Shown piece by piece: positions 24,086 through 33,859 of a stretch of 54,421 nucleotides of DNA. The DNA is taken from positions 1-54,421 of the forward strand of contig CAAFGG010000007.1 of assembly GCA_900762325.1 (NCBI GenBank), given 5' to 3'. A program made the translations under genes and the position numbers. The DNA is from an uncultured Collinsella sp. GTDB taxonomy: Bacteria > Actinomycetota > Coriobacteriia > Coriobacteriales > Coriobacteriaceae. Positions within the stretch are counted from its first letter, which is position 1, and every line of letters starts with the position of its first letter. A model generated the notes under the pieces. It was not told the DNA's origin. It did no database searches and saw only the letters and a program-made list of their open reading frames with translations.

Positions 24086-25432
24086 TTATGACTCGATGTA
24101 GTCCTTCAGCTTGCTGCTGCGGCTCGGGTGGCGGAGCTTGGCCAAGGTCTTGGACTCGATCTGGCGGATACGCTCGCGCGTGACGCCAAACTCGCGGCCG
24201 ACTTCCTCGAGCGTGCGGGGATGCCCGTCGACAAGGCCAAAGCGCAGCTCGATAACCTTGCGCTCACGATCGGCAAGCGAGTCGAGCACCTGGGTGAGCT
24301 GCTCCTGCAGCATGGAGAAGCTGGCGGCATCGGGCGGAACGATAGCCTGGGAGTCCTCGATGAAGTCGCCCAGCTGGGAATCCTCTTCCTCGCCGATGGG
24401 GGTCTCGAGCGACACGGGCTCCTGCGAAATCTTCTGGATCTCGCGGACTCGGTCGGCGCTCATGTCCATCTCGGCACCGATCTCCTCAGGGGTCGGGTCG
24501 CGACCCAGGTCCTGAAGGAGCTGGCGCTGCACGCGGACGAGCTTGTTGATGGTCTCGACCATATGCACGGGAATACGGATGGTACGGGCCTGATCGGCAA
24601 TGGCGCGCGTAATGGCCTGACGGATCCACCACGTGGCGTACGTGGAGAACTTAAAGCCCTTCTGGTAGTCGAACTTCTCAACAGCGCGGATCAGACCGAG
24701 GTTGCCCTCCTGGATCAGGTCAAGGAACAGCATGCCGCGGCCGACATAGCGTTTGGCGATGGAGACGACCAGACGCAGGTTTGCGCTGATGAGTGCCTGC
24801 TTGGCTTCGAGGCCCACGTTCTCAATGCGCGTAAGACGACGCATCTCGGCACGCGTGAGATCGAGCTCGCCGGCATCGGCAGCCTCGAGCTTCTCGGTGG
24901 CCTCGAGACCGGCCTCGATCTTCATGGCCAAATCGACCTCTTCGGAGGCGGTCAGCAGGTCGACCTTGCCGATCTCCTTGAGGTACATACGAACCGGATC
25001 GCCGGTCAGCATCACCGTGGAGGCATCGATGCCACGCACGCGGGAGCGTGAACGGGACGTGCGCACGGTGCGCTTCTTCTTGCTCTTGGAAGAACCCATC
25101 TCGGCGTCGGCCTGACGGGCCATCTTGAGCTCGTGATCGTCGAGCGAGCCGGAATCGTGCTCGTCGTCATCGAAATCGTCGGTATCGGTATCGTTATCGT
25201 CATCGTCGACGTCCATGGGGGCGTCGTCGTTTCCGCTCGCGGAGATAATCTGGATGCCGCTGTTGCGCAGCGCGGAATACACCGCGGTGAGCTGCTCGTC
25301 AGAAACATCGATATCCTTCAGGGCGACCTGAATCTCGTCCTCGGTTACCGAAGTCCTGTTTGAGCCGTTGCCCATGAGCTTTGCAACGTAGGATTCCAGC
25401 CCAGTACCCGTGCTCTCAGTCTTATTTGGCAC
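24086..25432 (-). CDS. rpoD: Primary RNA polymerase sigma factor (SigA/RpoD)
   Basis: Housekeeping sigma-70 factor. 448 residues from the GTG at 25432, which has AAGGGAGA four bases upstream. Region 1.1-like N-terminus is followed by a very acidic stretch (DVDDDDNDTDTDDFDDDEHD) and a basic one (SKSKKKRTVRTSRSRSRVR). Region 1.2 has DPVRMYLKEIGKVDLLTASEE. Region 2 contains SANLRLVVSIAKRYVGRGM, FLDLIQEGNLGLIRAVEKFD and KGFKFSTYATWWIRQAITRA. Region 4 has the helix-turn-helix TLEEVGREFGVTRERIRQIE. It lies 110 bp downstream of dnaG, the classical dnaG-rpoD order, and may have its own promoter (TAAAGT in the gap). Confidence 0.97.
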   Translation of the reverse strand: MPNKTESTGTGLESYVAKLMGNGSNRTSVTEDEIQVALKDIDVSDEQLTAVYSALRNSGIQIISASGNDDAPMDVDDDDNDTDTDDFDDDEHDSGSLDDHELKMARQADAEMGSSKSKKKRTVRTSRSRSRVRGIDASTVMLTGDPVRMYLKEIGKVDLLTASEEVDLAMKIEAGLEATEKLEAADAGELDLTRAEMRRLTRIENVGLEAKQALISANLRLVVSIAKRYVGRGMLFLDLIQEGNLGLIRAVEKFDYQKGFKFSTYATWWIRQAITRAIADQARTIRIPVHMVETINKLVRVQRQLLQDLGRDPTPEEIGAEMDMSADRVREIQKISQEPVSLETPIGEEEDSQLGDFIEDSQAIVPPDAASFSMLQEQLTQVLDSLADRERKVIELRFGLVDGHPRTLEEVGREFGVTRERIRQIESKTLAKLRHPSRSSKLKDYIES

Positions 25433-25542
25433 AGATTCTCCCTTCATAGTCCACAGGACTCAATACTTTAGCACACACATAGGCGTCTATACCCAAAAAG
25501 AGGACTGGATATAGGCGAGAATACGCTGGTTGACCACAACAT

Positions 25543-27651
25543 CTAGGCTTGCTCGGTGCCTGCGGCCTCCAGACCGATCAAACGGAACGGGTCCGCCACG
25601 CCGCCGATAGACTTTTGCAGCTCGCGTTGACGCTGCGAATCCTGCGCGGCCTGCACGGTCAGCGCGCGACGGGCCTCATCATCGAGCGAACGGTCCTGGC
25701 GCAGCTTGGCCTGTGCGGCACGCATGCGGCGCTTGATGGTGTAGAGCTCGAGCGTATCAAGCATAAACACGATGTTCGTCTCGGTGGGGTGCTTGCTCGT
25801 CGCGGAGATGCGCCCGGCACTCACAAGCGTTGCCGCCTCGGGACAGACCGAGCGCGCCGCATCCATGCAGGCTGCAGGATCGGTTCCCGGCGGCGTTGCC
25901 AGAACGGCCCATGCGATGGACTCGTGACGTGGGTCAACCCACTCGATAGAGCAGATGCGGTCGGCATACGTGCGGAACAGGTCGGGGTAGCTCGTGAGCA
26001 TCGTCAACAGCTCGCGCTCCCCTGCCAAGGACTTGCGCTCAAGATCGGTCAGAACCATCGGCGCCGCCGCAGCCGGAGCGCCCGAACCATCAGTCACAGG
26101 CACAGCACCCATACCATCAGGCACATCGATCGGCGGCAGGTCGTCGACGACCTCCACAGGCGCGGCACCGTAGGCATCGAGCGGGACGTAGTCATACGGC
26201 TCTTCTTCGACCGGCGCGGACACCGGCGGCGTCGCGCCCGATGTCCAAGCACCGCGAGATGCCCCCTGCGAACCAGACGTCCGACCGCCCGCGCTACCAG
26301 AGCGCTCGGCTTGCGCCCGCTGGCGTTCATAGTTCTGCTCACGACGTCGTTCCGCATCTTCGCGCTTGGCGACATCGCGAAACACGCGACCCGAACTCGC
26401 GCGAACCGTCTCCAGATCCAAACCCAGCAGATCGGCAATCTGAATAAAGTATGTGTCGATCATATAGCTATCGCGCAGCGGATAGATAAGCGTCAGCGCA
26501 TCTTCCAGCGCCTTGGCACGACCGCCCGGCGTGGTGATGTCACTCGACTCCTGCAGCGAACGGTAGACAAAGTCCATGAGCGGCTCGGCAGCGTCGATGC
26601 GCGCCTGAAGCTCCTGTCCACCATGCGCCGTAATAAACTCCATGGGATCGTTGCCGTCGGGCAGCACCACGCAGCGCAGGTCCATCGAATCCTGCTCGAT
26701 AAATTGAATCGCGCGACGGGCGGCCTTCTGGCCCGCGGCATCGCCATCGAACATATACACGATACGCTTGGCAAAGCGGGTGAGCGTCTTGACGTGATGC
26801 TCCGTGAGCGCGGTGCCCAGCGTGGCGACAACGTTTTTGATCCCCGCCTCCCAGCAGGCGATGCAATCGGTATAGCCCTCCACCACGATGGCCGTATCCT
26901 GCGCGACGATAAACTCCTTGGCCCAGTTAAAGCCATAGAGGTTTCGCTTTTTATGGAACACGCTCGTCTCGGCGGTGTTGAGGTACTTGGGTTGGCCGTC
27001 ACCCATGATGCGCCCGCCAAAGGCAATGTTGTGACCCTGCTCGTCAAAGATGGGAAACATCACGCGGTCGTAGAAGCGGTCGGCAAGCTGCCCGCGCCCG
27101 CGGCTCACGGCAACGTTGGCGTCGATCATCTCCTGCGGGGTAAAACCCGCCTGGGACAGGTGCGACACCAGCGCGTTGCGGCCCGGTGCAAAGCCCAGGC
27201 AGTAGCGGCGGCAGACGTCGCCACCCATACCACGGCTGGCAAAGTACTCGCGTGGACGGCCGTCCTTACCGCGCATAAGCATGGTGTGGTAGAACTGGGC
27301 GGTCTCGGCACACAGATCGTAGATGCGGGTACGCTTGGTACCGCGCTCGCGACGATCTCCGGTGTCATGCAGCTCAATACCCGCACGATCGGCCAAATAG
27401 CGGATTGACTCGGGAAAGCTCAGGTTTTCGCGCTTCATGATATAGGTGAAGACGTCGCCGCCTTCGCCGCAGCCAAAGCAGTGCCAGACCTGCGTAGCGG
27501 GGATAATGTGGAAAGAAGGCGTCTTTTCGCCATGGAAGGGGCAGCAACCCCAAAACTCATGGCCGCGGGGCTTGAGCTCAACCGTTTCCTGCACGATGGC
27601 AACTAAGTCGGACGCAGCGCGTACCTGGTCTTTTTCCTCATCGCTAATCAC
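25543..27651 (-). CDS. dnaG: DNA primase
   Basis: Makes RNA primers for replication. 702 residues, longer than the usual 600 or so. The N-terminal zinc domain has Cys37, His40, Cys58 and Cys61 (CCPFHGEKTPSF ... HCFGCGEGGD). The catalytic core includes VSHLSQAGFTPQEM, GRIMGDGQPKYLNTAET and the TOPRIM segment VVEGYTDCIA ... YMFDGDAAGQKAARR. A low-complexity linker of about 100 residues (many Arg, Ser, Gly, Pro and Ala) connects to the C-terminal DnaB-interacting region and accounts for the extra length. It starts with GTG overlapping the end of ribF by 8 bases. Confidence 0.97.
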   Translation of the reverse strand: MISDEEKDQVRAASDLVAIVQETVELKPRGHEFWGCCPFHGEKTPSFHIIPATQVWHCFGCGEGGDVFTYIMKRENLSFPESIRYLADRAGIELHDTGDRRERGTKRTRIYDLCAETAQFYHTMLMRGKDGRPREYFASRGMGGDVCRRYCLGFAPGRNALVSHLSQAGFTPQEMIDANVAVSRGRGQLADRFYDRVMFPIFDEQGHNIAFGGRIMGDGQPKYLNTAETSVFHKKRNLYGFNWAKEFIVAQDTAIVVEGYTDCIACWEAGIKNVVATLGTALTEHHVKTLTRFAKRIVYMFDGDAAGQKAARRAIQFIEQDSMDLRCVVLPDGNDPMEFITAHGGQELQARIDAAEPLMDFVYRSLQESSDITTPGGRAKALEDALTLIYPLRDSYMIDTYFIQIADLLGLDLETVRASSGRVFRDVAKREDAERRREQNYERQRAQAERSGSAGGRTSGSQGASRGAWTSGATPPVSAPVEEEPYDYVPLDAYGAAPVEVVDDLPPIDVPDGMGAVPVTDGSGAPAAAAPMVLTDLERKSLAGERELLTMLTSYPDLFRTYADRICSIEWVDPRHESIAWAVLATPPGTDPAACMDAARSVCPEAATLVSAGRISATSKHPTETNIVFMLDTLELYTIKRRMRAAQAKLRQDRSLDDEARRALTVQAAQDSQRQRELQKSIGGVADPFRLIGLEAAGTEQA

Positions 27652-28651
27652 GGATACTCACCCCCTGCTCGCCCAAGTTGTGACGAATATCCTCGATATT
27701 ACCCTCGACGGTCGAGATCAACTCATCCAGCGATTCGAACACACGCGAGGGACGCAGCCAGCGCGTAAACGCCAGCGAAACGGAAGCGCCGTACAGGTCG
27801 CCCGTATAACCAATTAAGTTAGCCTCGAGATGCGATGAAGCGGCATCGTCGGCATACGTCGGCGGCAGGCCGACGTTAACGGCAGCAGGCCATACGGTGT
27901 CATCGACGAGCACCAGGCCCTCATACACGCCATCGGCAGGCACCTGAATGCCGTCGGGAACCTGCAGGTTTGCCGTGGGAAAGCCCATGCCAGAGCCCTC
28001 GTGACGGCCGCGAATAACACCGCCGCGCAGCATATACGGGCGGCCGAGCAACTCAGCAGCCAGCTCCACATGGCCCTGTCCCAGCTCATGACGGATGCGG
28101 GTGGCGCAAATGGCCTCACCGCCCTCGCAAAGCAGATCGTGACCATACACGTCAACGCCGTGCTCGGAACCCCAGACGCGCATCTCGGCAACACCAGAAG
28201 CACCGCCACGACCCAGCCTAAAGTCGCTGCCAACGCGAATCGAACGAATGTCGACCACGCGTGACAGCAGTGCGAGAAAACCGACATGGTCGAGTGCCGC
28301 AACCTCAGGCGTAAAGGGAACGGCCACCACCGCATCGACCCCGGTCTGAGCCAAGGCATGTAGACGGTCGGCCGTCGTCATCAATTTTTGAGCGGGCGAA
28401 GGACTCACCACAACGTCCGGATCGGGATCGAAAGTGACCACGACCGCCTTACAGCCATGGGCACGGGCGTCACGGACAAGCGCCGCAATGAGCTCCTGGT
28501 GTCCACGGTGCACGCCATCGAACACGCCAATGGCGATCGAGGCAGCACCCAGGTGCTCACACTTATCAAACGCATCGGCAGTAACGATGTGAGCCTCGTC
28601 CGACTCGCCCGCGAAAAAAATACGCGCGAGCTCGTGAGCGGACAACATCAT
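27644..28651 (-). CDS. ribF: Bifunctional riboflavin kinase / FAD synthetase
   Basis: Converts riboflavin to FMN and then FAD. 335 residues. The N-terminal FAD synthetase nucleotidyltransferase domain has GVFDGVHRGH (His48 and His51 of the HxGH type), VVTFDPDPD and SDFRLGRGGASG. The C-terminal flavokinase domain has GMGFPTANLQV, DGVYEGLVLVDD and LEANLIGYTGDLYG. Its ATG overlaps the truB stop (ATGA) and its end overlaps dnaG by 8 bases. The truB-ribF pairing is common in bacteria. No FMN riboswitch is present upstream because the gene is inside an operon. Confidence 0.96.
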   Translation of the reverse strand: MMLSAHELARIFFAGESDEAHIVTADAFDKCEHLGAASIAIGVFDGVHRGHQELIAALVRDARAHGCKAVVVTFDPDPDVVVSPSPAQKLMTTADRLHALAQTGVDAVVAVPFTPEVAALDHVGFLALLSRVVDIRSIRVGSDFRLGRGGASGVAEMRVWGSEHGVDVYGHDLLCEGGEAICATRIRHELGQGHVELAAELLGRPYMLRGGVIRGRHEGSGMGFPTANLQVPDGIQVPADGVYEGLVLVDDTVWPAAVNVGLPPTYADDAASSHLEANLIGYTGDLYGASVSLAFTRWLRPSRVFESLDELISTVEGNIEDIRHNLGEQGVSIRD

Positions 28652-29580
28652 CGAACACCGCCGATGGCCTGCGGAAAGACATGCTCCATTACAAAGCGGC
28701 CACCCTCGATGCGGGCGAGCGCCTTGAGTCCCCCATCGAGCACCAACGCAAACGGCGCCTTCGAGACATCAAAATCGGCAAGCGCACGCTCAACGGGAAT
28801 GCGTCGGCCGCAGAGCAGGTCGTCGGCAAGATTGCCCGGCAAGTCAACACGCGTGGCGCCCAGGGCCGCAATGGGATCCAGGGCAAAGCCAGCCGCGGAC
28901 TCGGGAGAAAGCTCCTCGACCGTATGACAAGCGCCAATGGAAACAACACCGGAGGCCGTGCGGCGCAGCGCGGAAATGTGCGCGGCGCTCTCGCAGGCGC
29001 GGCCCAAATCGCGAGCGAGCGCACGGATATAGGTACCCTTGCTCACTGAGAACGCCACGGTCCACACACACGTATCACCTTCGCCTCCCACGGCGATCAG
29101 GTCGGCGGCATAGACCTCGACGGGGCGCGGAGGTAGGTCCACCGCATTGCCCTCGCGAGCAGACTTGTAGGCGCGAACGCCATTGACCGAGATAGCCGAA
29201 AACGCGGGCGGCACCTGCATCTGCGGACCCAGCATAGCGGCCAAGCGCTCACGGGCATAGGCAGGATCGCGGAGCTCGTTGGCAACAGCCACCGTGCGGA
29301 CCGCCTCGCCCTCCGCATCATCGGTATTGGTCTCGGCGCCAAACGAAATGTCGGCGACATAGCTTTTGGTATCGAGGGTTAGCATGCCCAGCAGACGGGT
29401 GGCCTGGCCCACACCCACCACCATGACACCCGATGCCATGGGGTCGAGCGTGCCGGCATGGCCGACGCGCCGCTCATGGAGGGCGCGCCGGCATTTCGAA
29501 ACCACATCGTGGGACGTGCAGCCCACCGGCTTATCGACGGCGAGCAGCATATTCAGTTGAGAAGGCGTACGACGAGCCAT
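28648..29580 (-). CDS. truB: tRNA pseudouridine(55) synthase TruB
   Basis: Forms pseudouridine 55 in the T-loop of tRNAs. 310 residues. Catalytic Asp46 lies in GHAGTLDPMASGV, and the N-terminal LLAVDKPVGCTSHDVV is typical. Later segments QVPPAFSAISVNGVRAYKSAR and SKGTYIRALARDLG match the family. A C-terminal PUA-like extension is present. The ATG at 29580 is 15 bp past the nrnA stop and has a mediocre ribosome-binding site. It is part of the rbfA-nrnA-truB-ribF run. Confidence 0.96.
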   Translation of the reverse strand: MARRTPSQLNMLLAVDKPVGCTSHDVVSKCRRALHERRVGHAGTLDPMASGVMVVGVGQATRLLGMLTLDTKSYVADISFGAETNTDDAEGEAVRTVAVANELRDPAYARERLAAMLGPQMQVPPAFSAISVNGVRAYKSAREGNAVDLPPRPVEVYAADLIAVGGEGDTCVWTVAFSVSKGTYIRALARDLGRACESAAHISALRRTASGVVSIGACHTVEELSPESAAGFALDPIAALGATRVDLPGNLADDLLCGRRIPVERALADFDVSKAPFALVLDGGLKALARIEGGRFVMEHVFPQAIGGVR

Positions 29581-29595
29581 GTACCATCCAAAAAG

Positions 29596-30639
29596 TTAAA
29601 GCTCGACGGTCACCGAAGCGGGATCCTCCCCCACCAGCTCGGCCAGCATGGGAAGTGCCACGGTAAGCGTCTCGAGAATCGTTCCGTTGTTGGAGAAACC
29701 GGCGGCAGCGGGATGTCCGCCTCCGCCAAAGGTAGCAGCGATCTCGGACACGTTGAGGTCGCCCTTGGAGCGCAGGTTGCCGCGCACCTTGGTATCGCCC
29801 TCAATGCCCTTCAGGAACAGACAGACCTCGACGCCCATCACCGAGCGCACCACGTCAACCAGACCGTCGCACTCATCCGAGGTGACACCGCAGGCCTCAA
29901 GGTCACTCTGGTACGCGTAGCTATACGCGACGCGCCCGTGGGCCACTGTCTTAATGCGGCCCATAACGATGGACTTGAGGTGCAAAAACTCAACGCGCAT
30001 GCTCTGGTAAACCTCGAGTGCCACACGCGCCGGATCGGCACCGTGGGCAACCAGACGCGAGGCTGCATGGAACGCGGCTGCATCGGCGTTTTGGTACTGA
30101 AAACGGCCGGTATCGGTAACCAAGCCACACAGCAGGCAGGTCGCAACGCCATCACGTGCGACAATGCCGCAATTGTCCAAGAAGCGGTCGATGATCATGG
30201 CGCAGGCTGCAGCTTCGACGCGCCTCAGGCTGAGCTCGGCAAACTCCTCGCGCGCCGGATGGTGATCGAAGCACACCACATGCTTGGAGCGACGAAGCAC
30301 CTCGGCGGAATTATTGAGACGCTCGACGACCGGCACGTCCACCGAGATGAACAGGTCAGGATTGCCGGCATACGCAGATGCCGGTACCAGGCGATCGGAG
30401 CCTTCCATAAAGCGGTAGATGCGCGGAACCGGATCATCGTCTGCCAGCAGCAGGGCAATGTCCTTGTTAGGGAAAAACTTCATAAGCGAGAGGCCCAGAC
30501 CCAACACGGAGCCCAGGGCGTCGCCATCGGGAGAAGTGTGTCCCGAAATCGCAATGGAGGACGCACCCTCGATGAGCTCGAGGATGCGTCGCTGAATATC
30601 TGCAGACTCGCACGAGGCGAGGTCGGCGGAATTAGTCAT
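29596..30639 (-). CDS. nrnA: DHH-family phosphoesterase, NrnA-like oligoribonuclease / pAp phosphatase
   Basis: A 347-residue DHH/DHHA1 protein expected to degrade nano-RNAs and to dephosphorylate 3',5'-pAp. Motif I is GHTSPDGDALGS at about 33-44, the DHH motif is FDHHP (125-127), and the C-terminal DHHA1 domain has the Gly-rich AATFGGGGHPAAAGF. These metal-binding residues are intact. Its start overlaps the rbfA stop by 8 bases. The infB-rbfA-nrnA-truB order is standard in Gram-positive genomes. Some family members also act on cyclic-dinucleotide breakdown products, relevant if c-di-GMP controls PelD in this cell. Confidence 0.93.
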   Translation of the reverse strand: MTNSADLASCESADIQRRILELIEGASSIAISGHTSPDGDALGSVLGLGLSLMKFFPNKDIALLLADDDPVPRIYRFMEGSDRLVPASAYAGNPDLFISVDVPVVERLNNSAEVLRRSKHVVCFDHHPAREEFAELSLRRVEAAACAMIIDRFLDNCGIVARDGVATCLLCGLVTDTGRFQYQNADAAAFHAASRLVAHGADPARVALEVYQSMRVEFLHLKSIVMGRIKTVAHGRVAYSYAYQSDLEACGVTSDECDGLVDVVRSVMGVEVCLFLKGIEGDTKVRGNLRSKGDLNVSEIAATFGGGGHPAAAGFSNNGTILETLTVALPMLAELVGEDPASVTVEL

Positions 30640-31042
30640 CTAAAGCTGCCTCCTGGGCGGCATCCGCTATCGGATAGCCGTCCTCGTCCTTTTCGATCGC
30701 AAGCGTGGCGGGAACGTTTTCCAGCGCACGCGTGATGCGCTCGGCCTCATCGGTCGAGCGATCGATGCGAAAATCGAGCTCGGGCGTAACACGCCAATCG
30801 AGCGAGCGAGCCAACAGGCTGCGAATACGGCCCTTAGCGCTTGCGAGCGCCTCCATGACCTCGTCGTAGCGGCTCGCATCGCACGACACGAACACACGCG
30901 CGAACGAACGGTCCACCGCGACCTCGACCGCGGTCAAAGTAACCAGGTCGAGACGCGGATCGGAAACCTCAAAGAGCAGGATATAACCGAGCTTCTCGCG
31001 AAGCTGCTCGCCCAGACGGCGGGTTGCCTGCGTTTGCTTCAT
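30632..31042 (-). CDS. rbfA: Ribosome-binding factor A
   Basis: Cold-responsive 30S maturation factor that binds near the 5' helix of 16S rRNA. 136 residues with the KH-like RbfA fold: RRLGEQLREKLGYILLFEVSDPRL, VEVAVDRSFARVFVS and the C-terminal LDFRIDRSTDEAERI. An acidic C-terminal tail of about 25 residues extends beyond the core. It lies 11 bp after infB and overlaps nrnA by 8 bases. Confidence 0.94.
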   Translation of the reverse strand: MKQTQATRRLGEQLREKLGYILLFEVSDPRLDLVTLTAVEVAVDRSFARVFVSCDASRYDEVMEALASAKGRIRSLLARSLDWRVTPELDFRIDRSTDEAERITRALENVPATLAIEKDEDGYPIADAAQEAALDD

Positions 31043-31053
31043 AGCGCTACCCC

Positions 31054-33768
31054 CTACTCGGTACGGGCAACCTGGTCGATGCGGTAACCCTCGATCTGGT
31101 CGCCGGGCTTGATGTCCTGGAAGTTCTCCAGGCCAATGCCGCCCTCGGAACCGCTCTTGAGGCTCTTGGCCTCGTCCTTGTAGTGACGCATCGAGGCGAT
31201 CTTGCCGTTGAAGACCACGATGCCGTCGCGCACCAGACGCACGGAATCGGTCGCGGCGATCTCGCCCTCTTCGACGCGGACACCGGCGGCGATACCGACT
31301 TTGGGCACCTTGAAGGTGTCCAGGACGGTCGCGGTACCCGTGGAGACCTCGACCTCGGTGGGCTTAAGCATGCCGATACGGGCAGCGTCGAGTTCCTCGA
31401 GGCACTTGTAGATGACGTCGTAGCAACGGATCTCGACGCCCTCACGCTCGGCGGCGGAGCGGGCCTTACCGTCGGGACGGACGCCAAAGCCGATGATGAT
31501 GGCGTTGGAGGCGTCGGCCAGGACGACGTCGGTCTCGTTGATGGCACCAACGGCGGAGTGGATCGTGTTGATGCGAACCTCGGACTGATCCATCTTGTCG
31601 AGCGAATCCTGAAGGGCCTCGATGGAACCCTGGACGTCGGCCTTGATGATCAGGTTGAGCTCCTTGACCTCGGCGTCGGCAATGGTCTCGAAGAGGTTCT
31701 CGAGCGTGACGTGCTTGACGCGGCTCTGCTCCTCGATACGGGCCTTGAGCGAACGCTCGTCAGCAAGCGCGCGAGCCTCGCGCTCGTCCTCGAACACGCG
31801 GAACTCGTCACCGGCGTTGGGCACGGACTGCAGGCCCAGGATCTCGACGGCGTCAGAGGGACCGGCCTCGGTGACAGCGCGGCCCTTGGGGTCGAGCATG
31901 GCGCGGACGCGGCCGTAGGTGAGGCCGGCGACCAGCGTATCGCCCACGTGCAGGGTGCCGCGGGTCACGAGCACGGTAGCGACCGAGCCACGGCCCTTGT
32001 CGAGCTTGGCCTCGAGGACATTGCCGGAGGCAAAGGTGTCCGGGTTGGCCTTGAGCTCGAGCACGTCGGCCTGGAGCAGCACGGTCTCCAGAAGGTCATC
32101 GATACCGATCTTCTGCTTGGCCGAGATGTTGACGAACATGTTCTGTCCGCCCCACTCCTCGGGGATGACGCCGTACTCGGTGAGCTCTTGACGCACGCGG
32201 TCGGGGTTGGCGCCGGGCTTATCGATCTTGTTGACGGCAACGACGATGGGAACGCCGGCAGCCTTGGCGTGGTTGATCGACTCGACCGTCTGGGGCATGA
32301 CGCCGTCGTCGGCAGCCACGATCAGAATGACGATATCGGTCACCTTGGCACCACGGGCACGCATGGCCGTAAAGGTGGCATGGCCCGGGGTATCGATGAA
32401 GGTGATCTTGCGATCGTTGATCATAACCTGCGAGGCGCCGATTGCCTGGGTAATGCCGCCCGCCTCGCCGGCAGCGACACCGGTGTGACGGATGGCGTCG
32501 AGGAGGCTCGTCTTGCCATGGTCGACGTGGCCCATGACGGTGACGACCGGGGCGCGCGGCTTAAGGTCGGCGGGATCGTCGTAGAACGAGAAGGTGTTCT
32601 CCTCCTCGGGGGTGATGATCTTGATCTGACGGCCCAGGTCGTCGGCAACGAGCTCGACGAGGTCGTCGGACATGGACTGTGTCATGGTGAGCGGCGTGCC
32701 CAGCAGGAACAGGCGCTTGATGATGTCGTTGGCCGGAACGTCGAGGGCCTCGGCGAGCTCCTGGACCGTAACACCCTGGGAGACCTTGATGGCATCGAGC
32801 TCCTCGGGGTTCACGCCCTGGGCCAATGCCTCCTCAATCTTGCGCTCCTCCTGAGCCTTGGCAGCCTCGCGCTCGCGCTTCTCCTTGCGCTTCTTGCGGC
32901 GACCGGTGGACTCGCGAGAGGCCTCCTCGACGGCAGCACGAGCCTCCTCGAGCACCTTCTCGCGGCTGTACTCCTCGGCCTCGCGAGCCATGCGGCTATA
33001 GTGGTCCTCTTCGTTGTTGTGACCGCCCTTGCGCTTCTTGCCCTTGCCCTGCTTATCGGGGTTGGGGAAGTCCATGCCGGCAGCGACGTTGTTGCTGGCG
33101 TTGGTGCGATGGCTGTGTGGACGGCTCTCGGAGGCGTTGCGATCGGAGTTATTGTCGGAGGCGTTGCGATCGTTACGACGGCCACCGCGGCGGTCGTTGT
33201 TGCCGCCACGACGGTTACCGCGCTCAGCGGCGCGCTCGGCCTTGGCCTTGTCCTCGGCGTCCTTCTTCTCCTTGAGCACGGTCTCCTGTGCGGCGATCTG
33301 GTCGAGCAGCGAACGGAAGCGCGAACCGGAGTCGGAAGCGGGAACGGCGCGGCGCTGAGCCTCGCGGGCAGCCTCCTCCTTCTCGCGGGCAAGGCGCTCC
33401 TGCTCGGCCTTCTTCTTGGCCTCAGCCTCGGCACGGGCGGCCTCCTCGGCAGCCTGAGCTGCGGCAAACTGGCGGCGCTCCTCCTCGCGTGCCTTCTCGG
33501 CAGCGATGCGCTCGCGCTCGGCCTCGGCGGCGCGTGCGGCCTCCTCGGCGGCAGCTGCCTGCTCCTCGGCCTTCTTGGCGGCCTCGACTTCCTGAGCGCG
33601 GGCCTCGATCACCGAGGCGAGTTGTTTGCGGACCATGGCGACATAGGCGTCCTCCAGAGTGGAGGAAGCGGACTTAGCGGGAATCTTCATATCGGCGAGA
33701 TGACCCATCAGTTCCTTGGAGGTCATGCCGAACTCTTTGGCCAGGGTGGACACACGGACTTTTGCCAT
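31054..33768 (-). CDS. infB: Translation initiation factor IF-2
   Basis: GTPase that places initiator tRNA on the 30S subunit. 904 residues. The N-terminal IF2 homology segment is RVSTLAKEFGMTSKELMGHL. Then come about 270 residues of Glu/Ala/Lys-rich helix and an Asn/Arg/Gly-rich linker (RNDRNASDNNSDRNASESR), an expanded N-domain typical of actinobacteria. The G domain has GHVDHGKTS near residue 411, DTPGHATF and NKIDKPGANPD. Domains II-IV follow. The reverse strand of this gene is open for 874 codons only because of codon bias. It sits between nusA and rbfA. Confidence 0.97.
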   Translation of the reverse strand: MAKVRVSTLAKEFGMTSKELMGHLADMKIPAKSASSTLEDAYVAMVRKQLASVIEARAQEVEAAKKAEEQAAAAEEAARAAEAERERIAAEKAREEERRQFAAAQAAEEAARAEAEAKKKAEQERLAREKEEAAREAQRRAVPASDSGSRFRSLLDQIAAQETVLKEKKDAEDKAKAERAAERGNRRGGNNDRRGGRRNDRNASDNNSDRNASESRPHSHRTNASNNVAAGMDFPNPDKQGKGKKRKGGHNNEEDHYSRMAREAEEYSREKVLEEARAAVEEASRESTGRRKKRKEKREREAAKAQEERKIEEALAQGVNPEELDAIKVSQGVTVQELAEALDVPANDIIKRLFLLGTPLTMTQSMSDDLVELVADDLGRQIKIITPEEENTFSFYDDPADLKPRAPVVTVMGHVDHGKTSLLDAIRHTGVAAGEAGGITQAIGASQVMINDRKITFIDTPGHATFTAMRARGAKVTDIVILIVAADDGVMPQTVESINHAKAAGVPIVVAVNKIDKPGANPDRVRQELTEYGVIPEEWGGQNMFVNISAKQKIGIDDLLETVLLQADVLELKANPDTFASGNVLEAKLDKGRGSVATVLVTRGTLHVGDTLVAGLTYGRVRAMLDPKGRAVTEAGPSDAVEILGLQSVPNAGDEFRVFEDEREARALADERSLKARIEEQSRVKHVTLENLFETIADAEVKELNLIIKADVQGSIEALQDSLDKMDQSEVRINTIHSAVGAINETDVVLADASNAIIIGFGVRPDGKARSAAEREGVEIRCYDVIYKCLEELDAARIGMLKPTEVEVSTGTATVLDTFKVPKVGIAAGVRVEEGEIAATDSVRLVRDGIVVFNGKIASMRHYKDEAKSLKSGSEGGIGLENFQDIKPGDQIEGYRIDQVARTE

Positions 33769-33859
33769 ATGACTTCACCTACCCTTTCTGGCACCTTGGG
33801 TGCCTAGAGACTGAACGAGCGTGGGAGATGCGCTGGGACCTGCCCGGCGCGACCGCGCG

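Noticed and set aside
25100..25210. Acidic repeat in RpoD as an insertion
   Set aside because: Acidic and basic low-complexity N-terminal regions are normal in actinobacterial primary sigma factors.
31183..33807. 874-codon open frame antisense to infB
   Set aside because: It is the mirror of GC-biased codons of IF-2; the product is Leu/Gly/Asp repetitive, with no family likeness and no ribosome-binding site.
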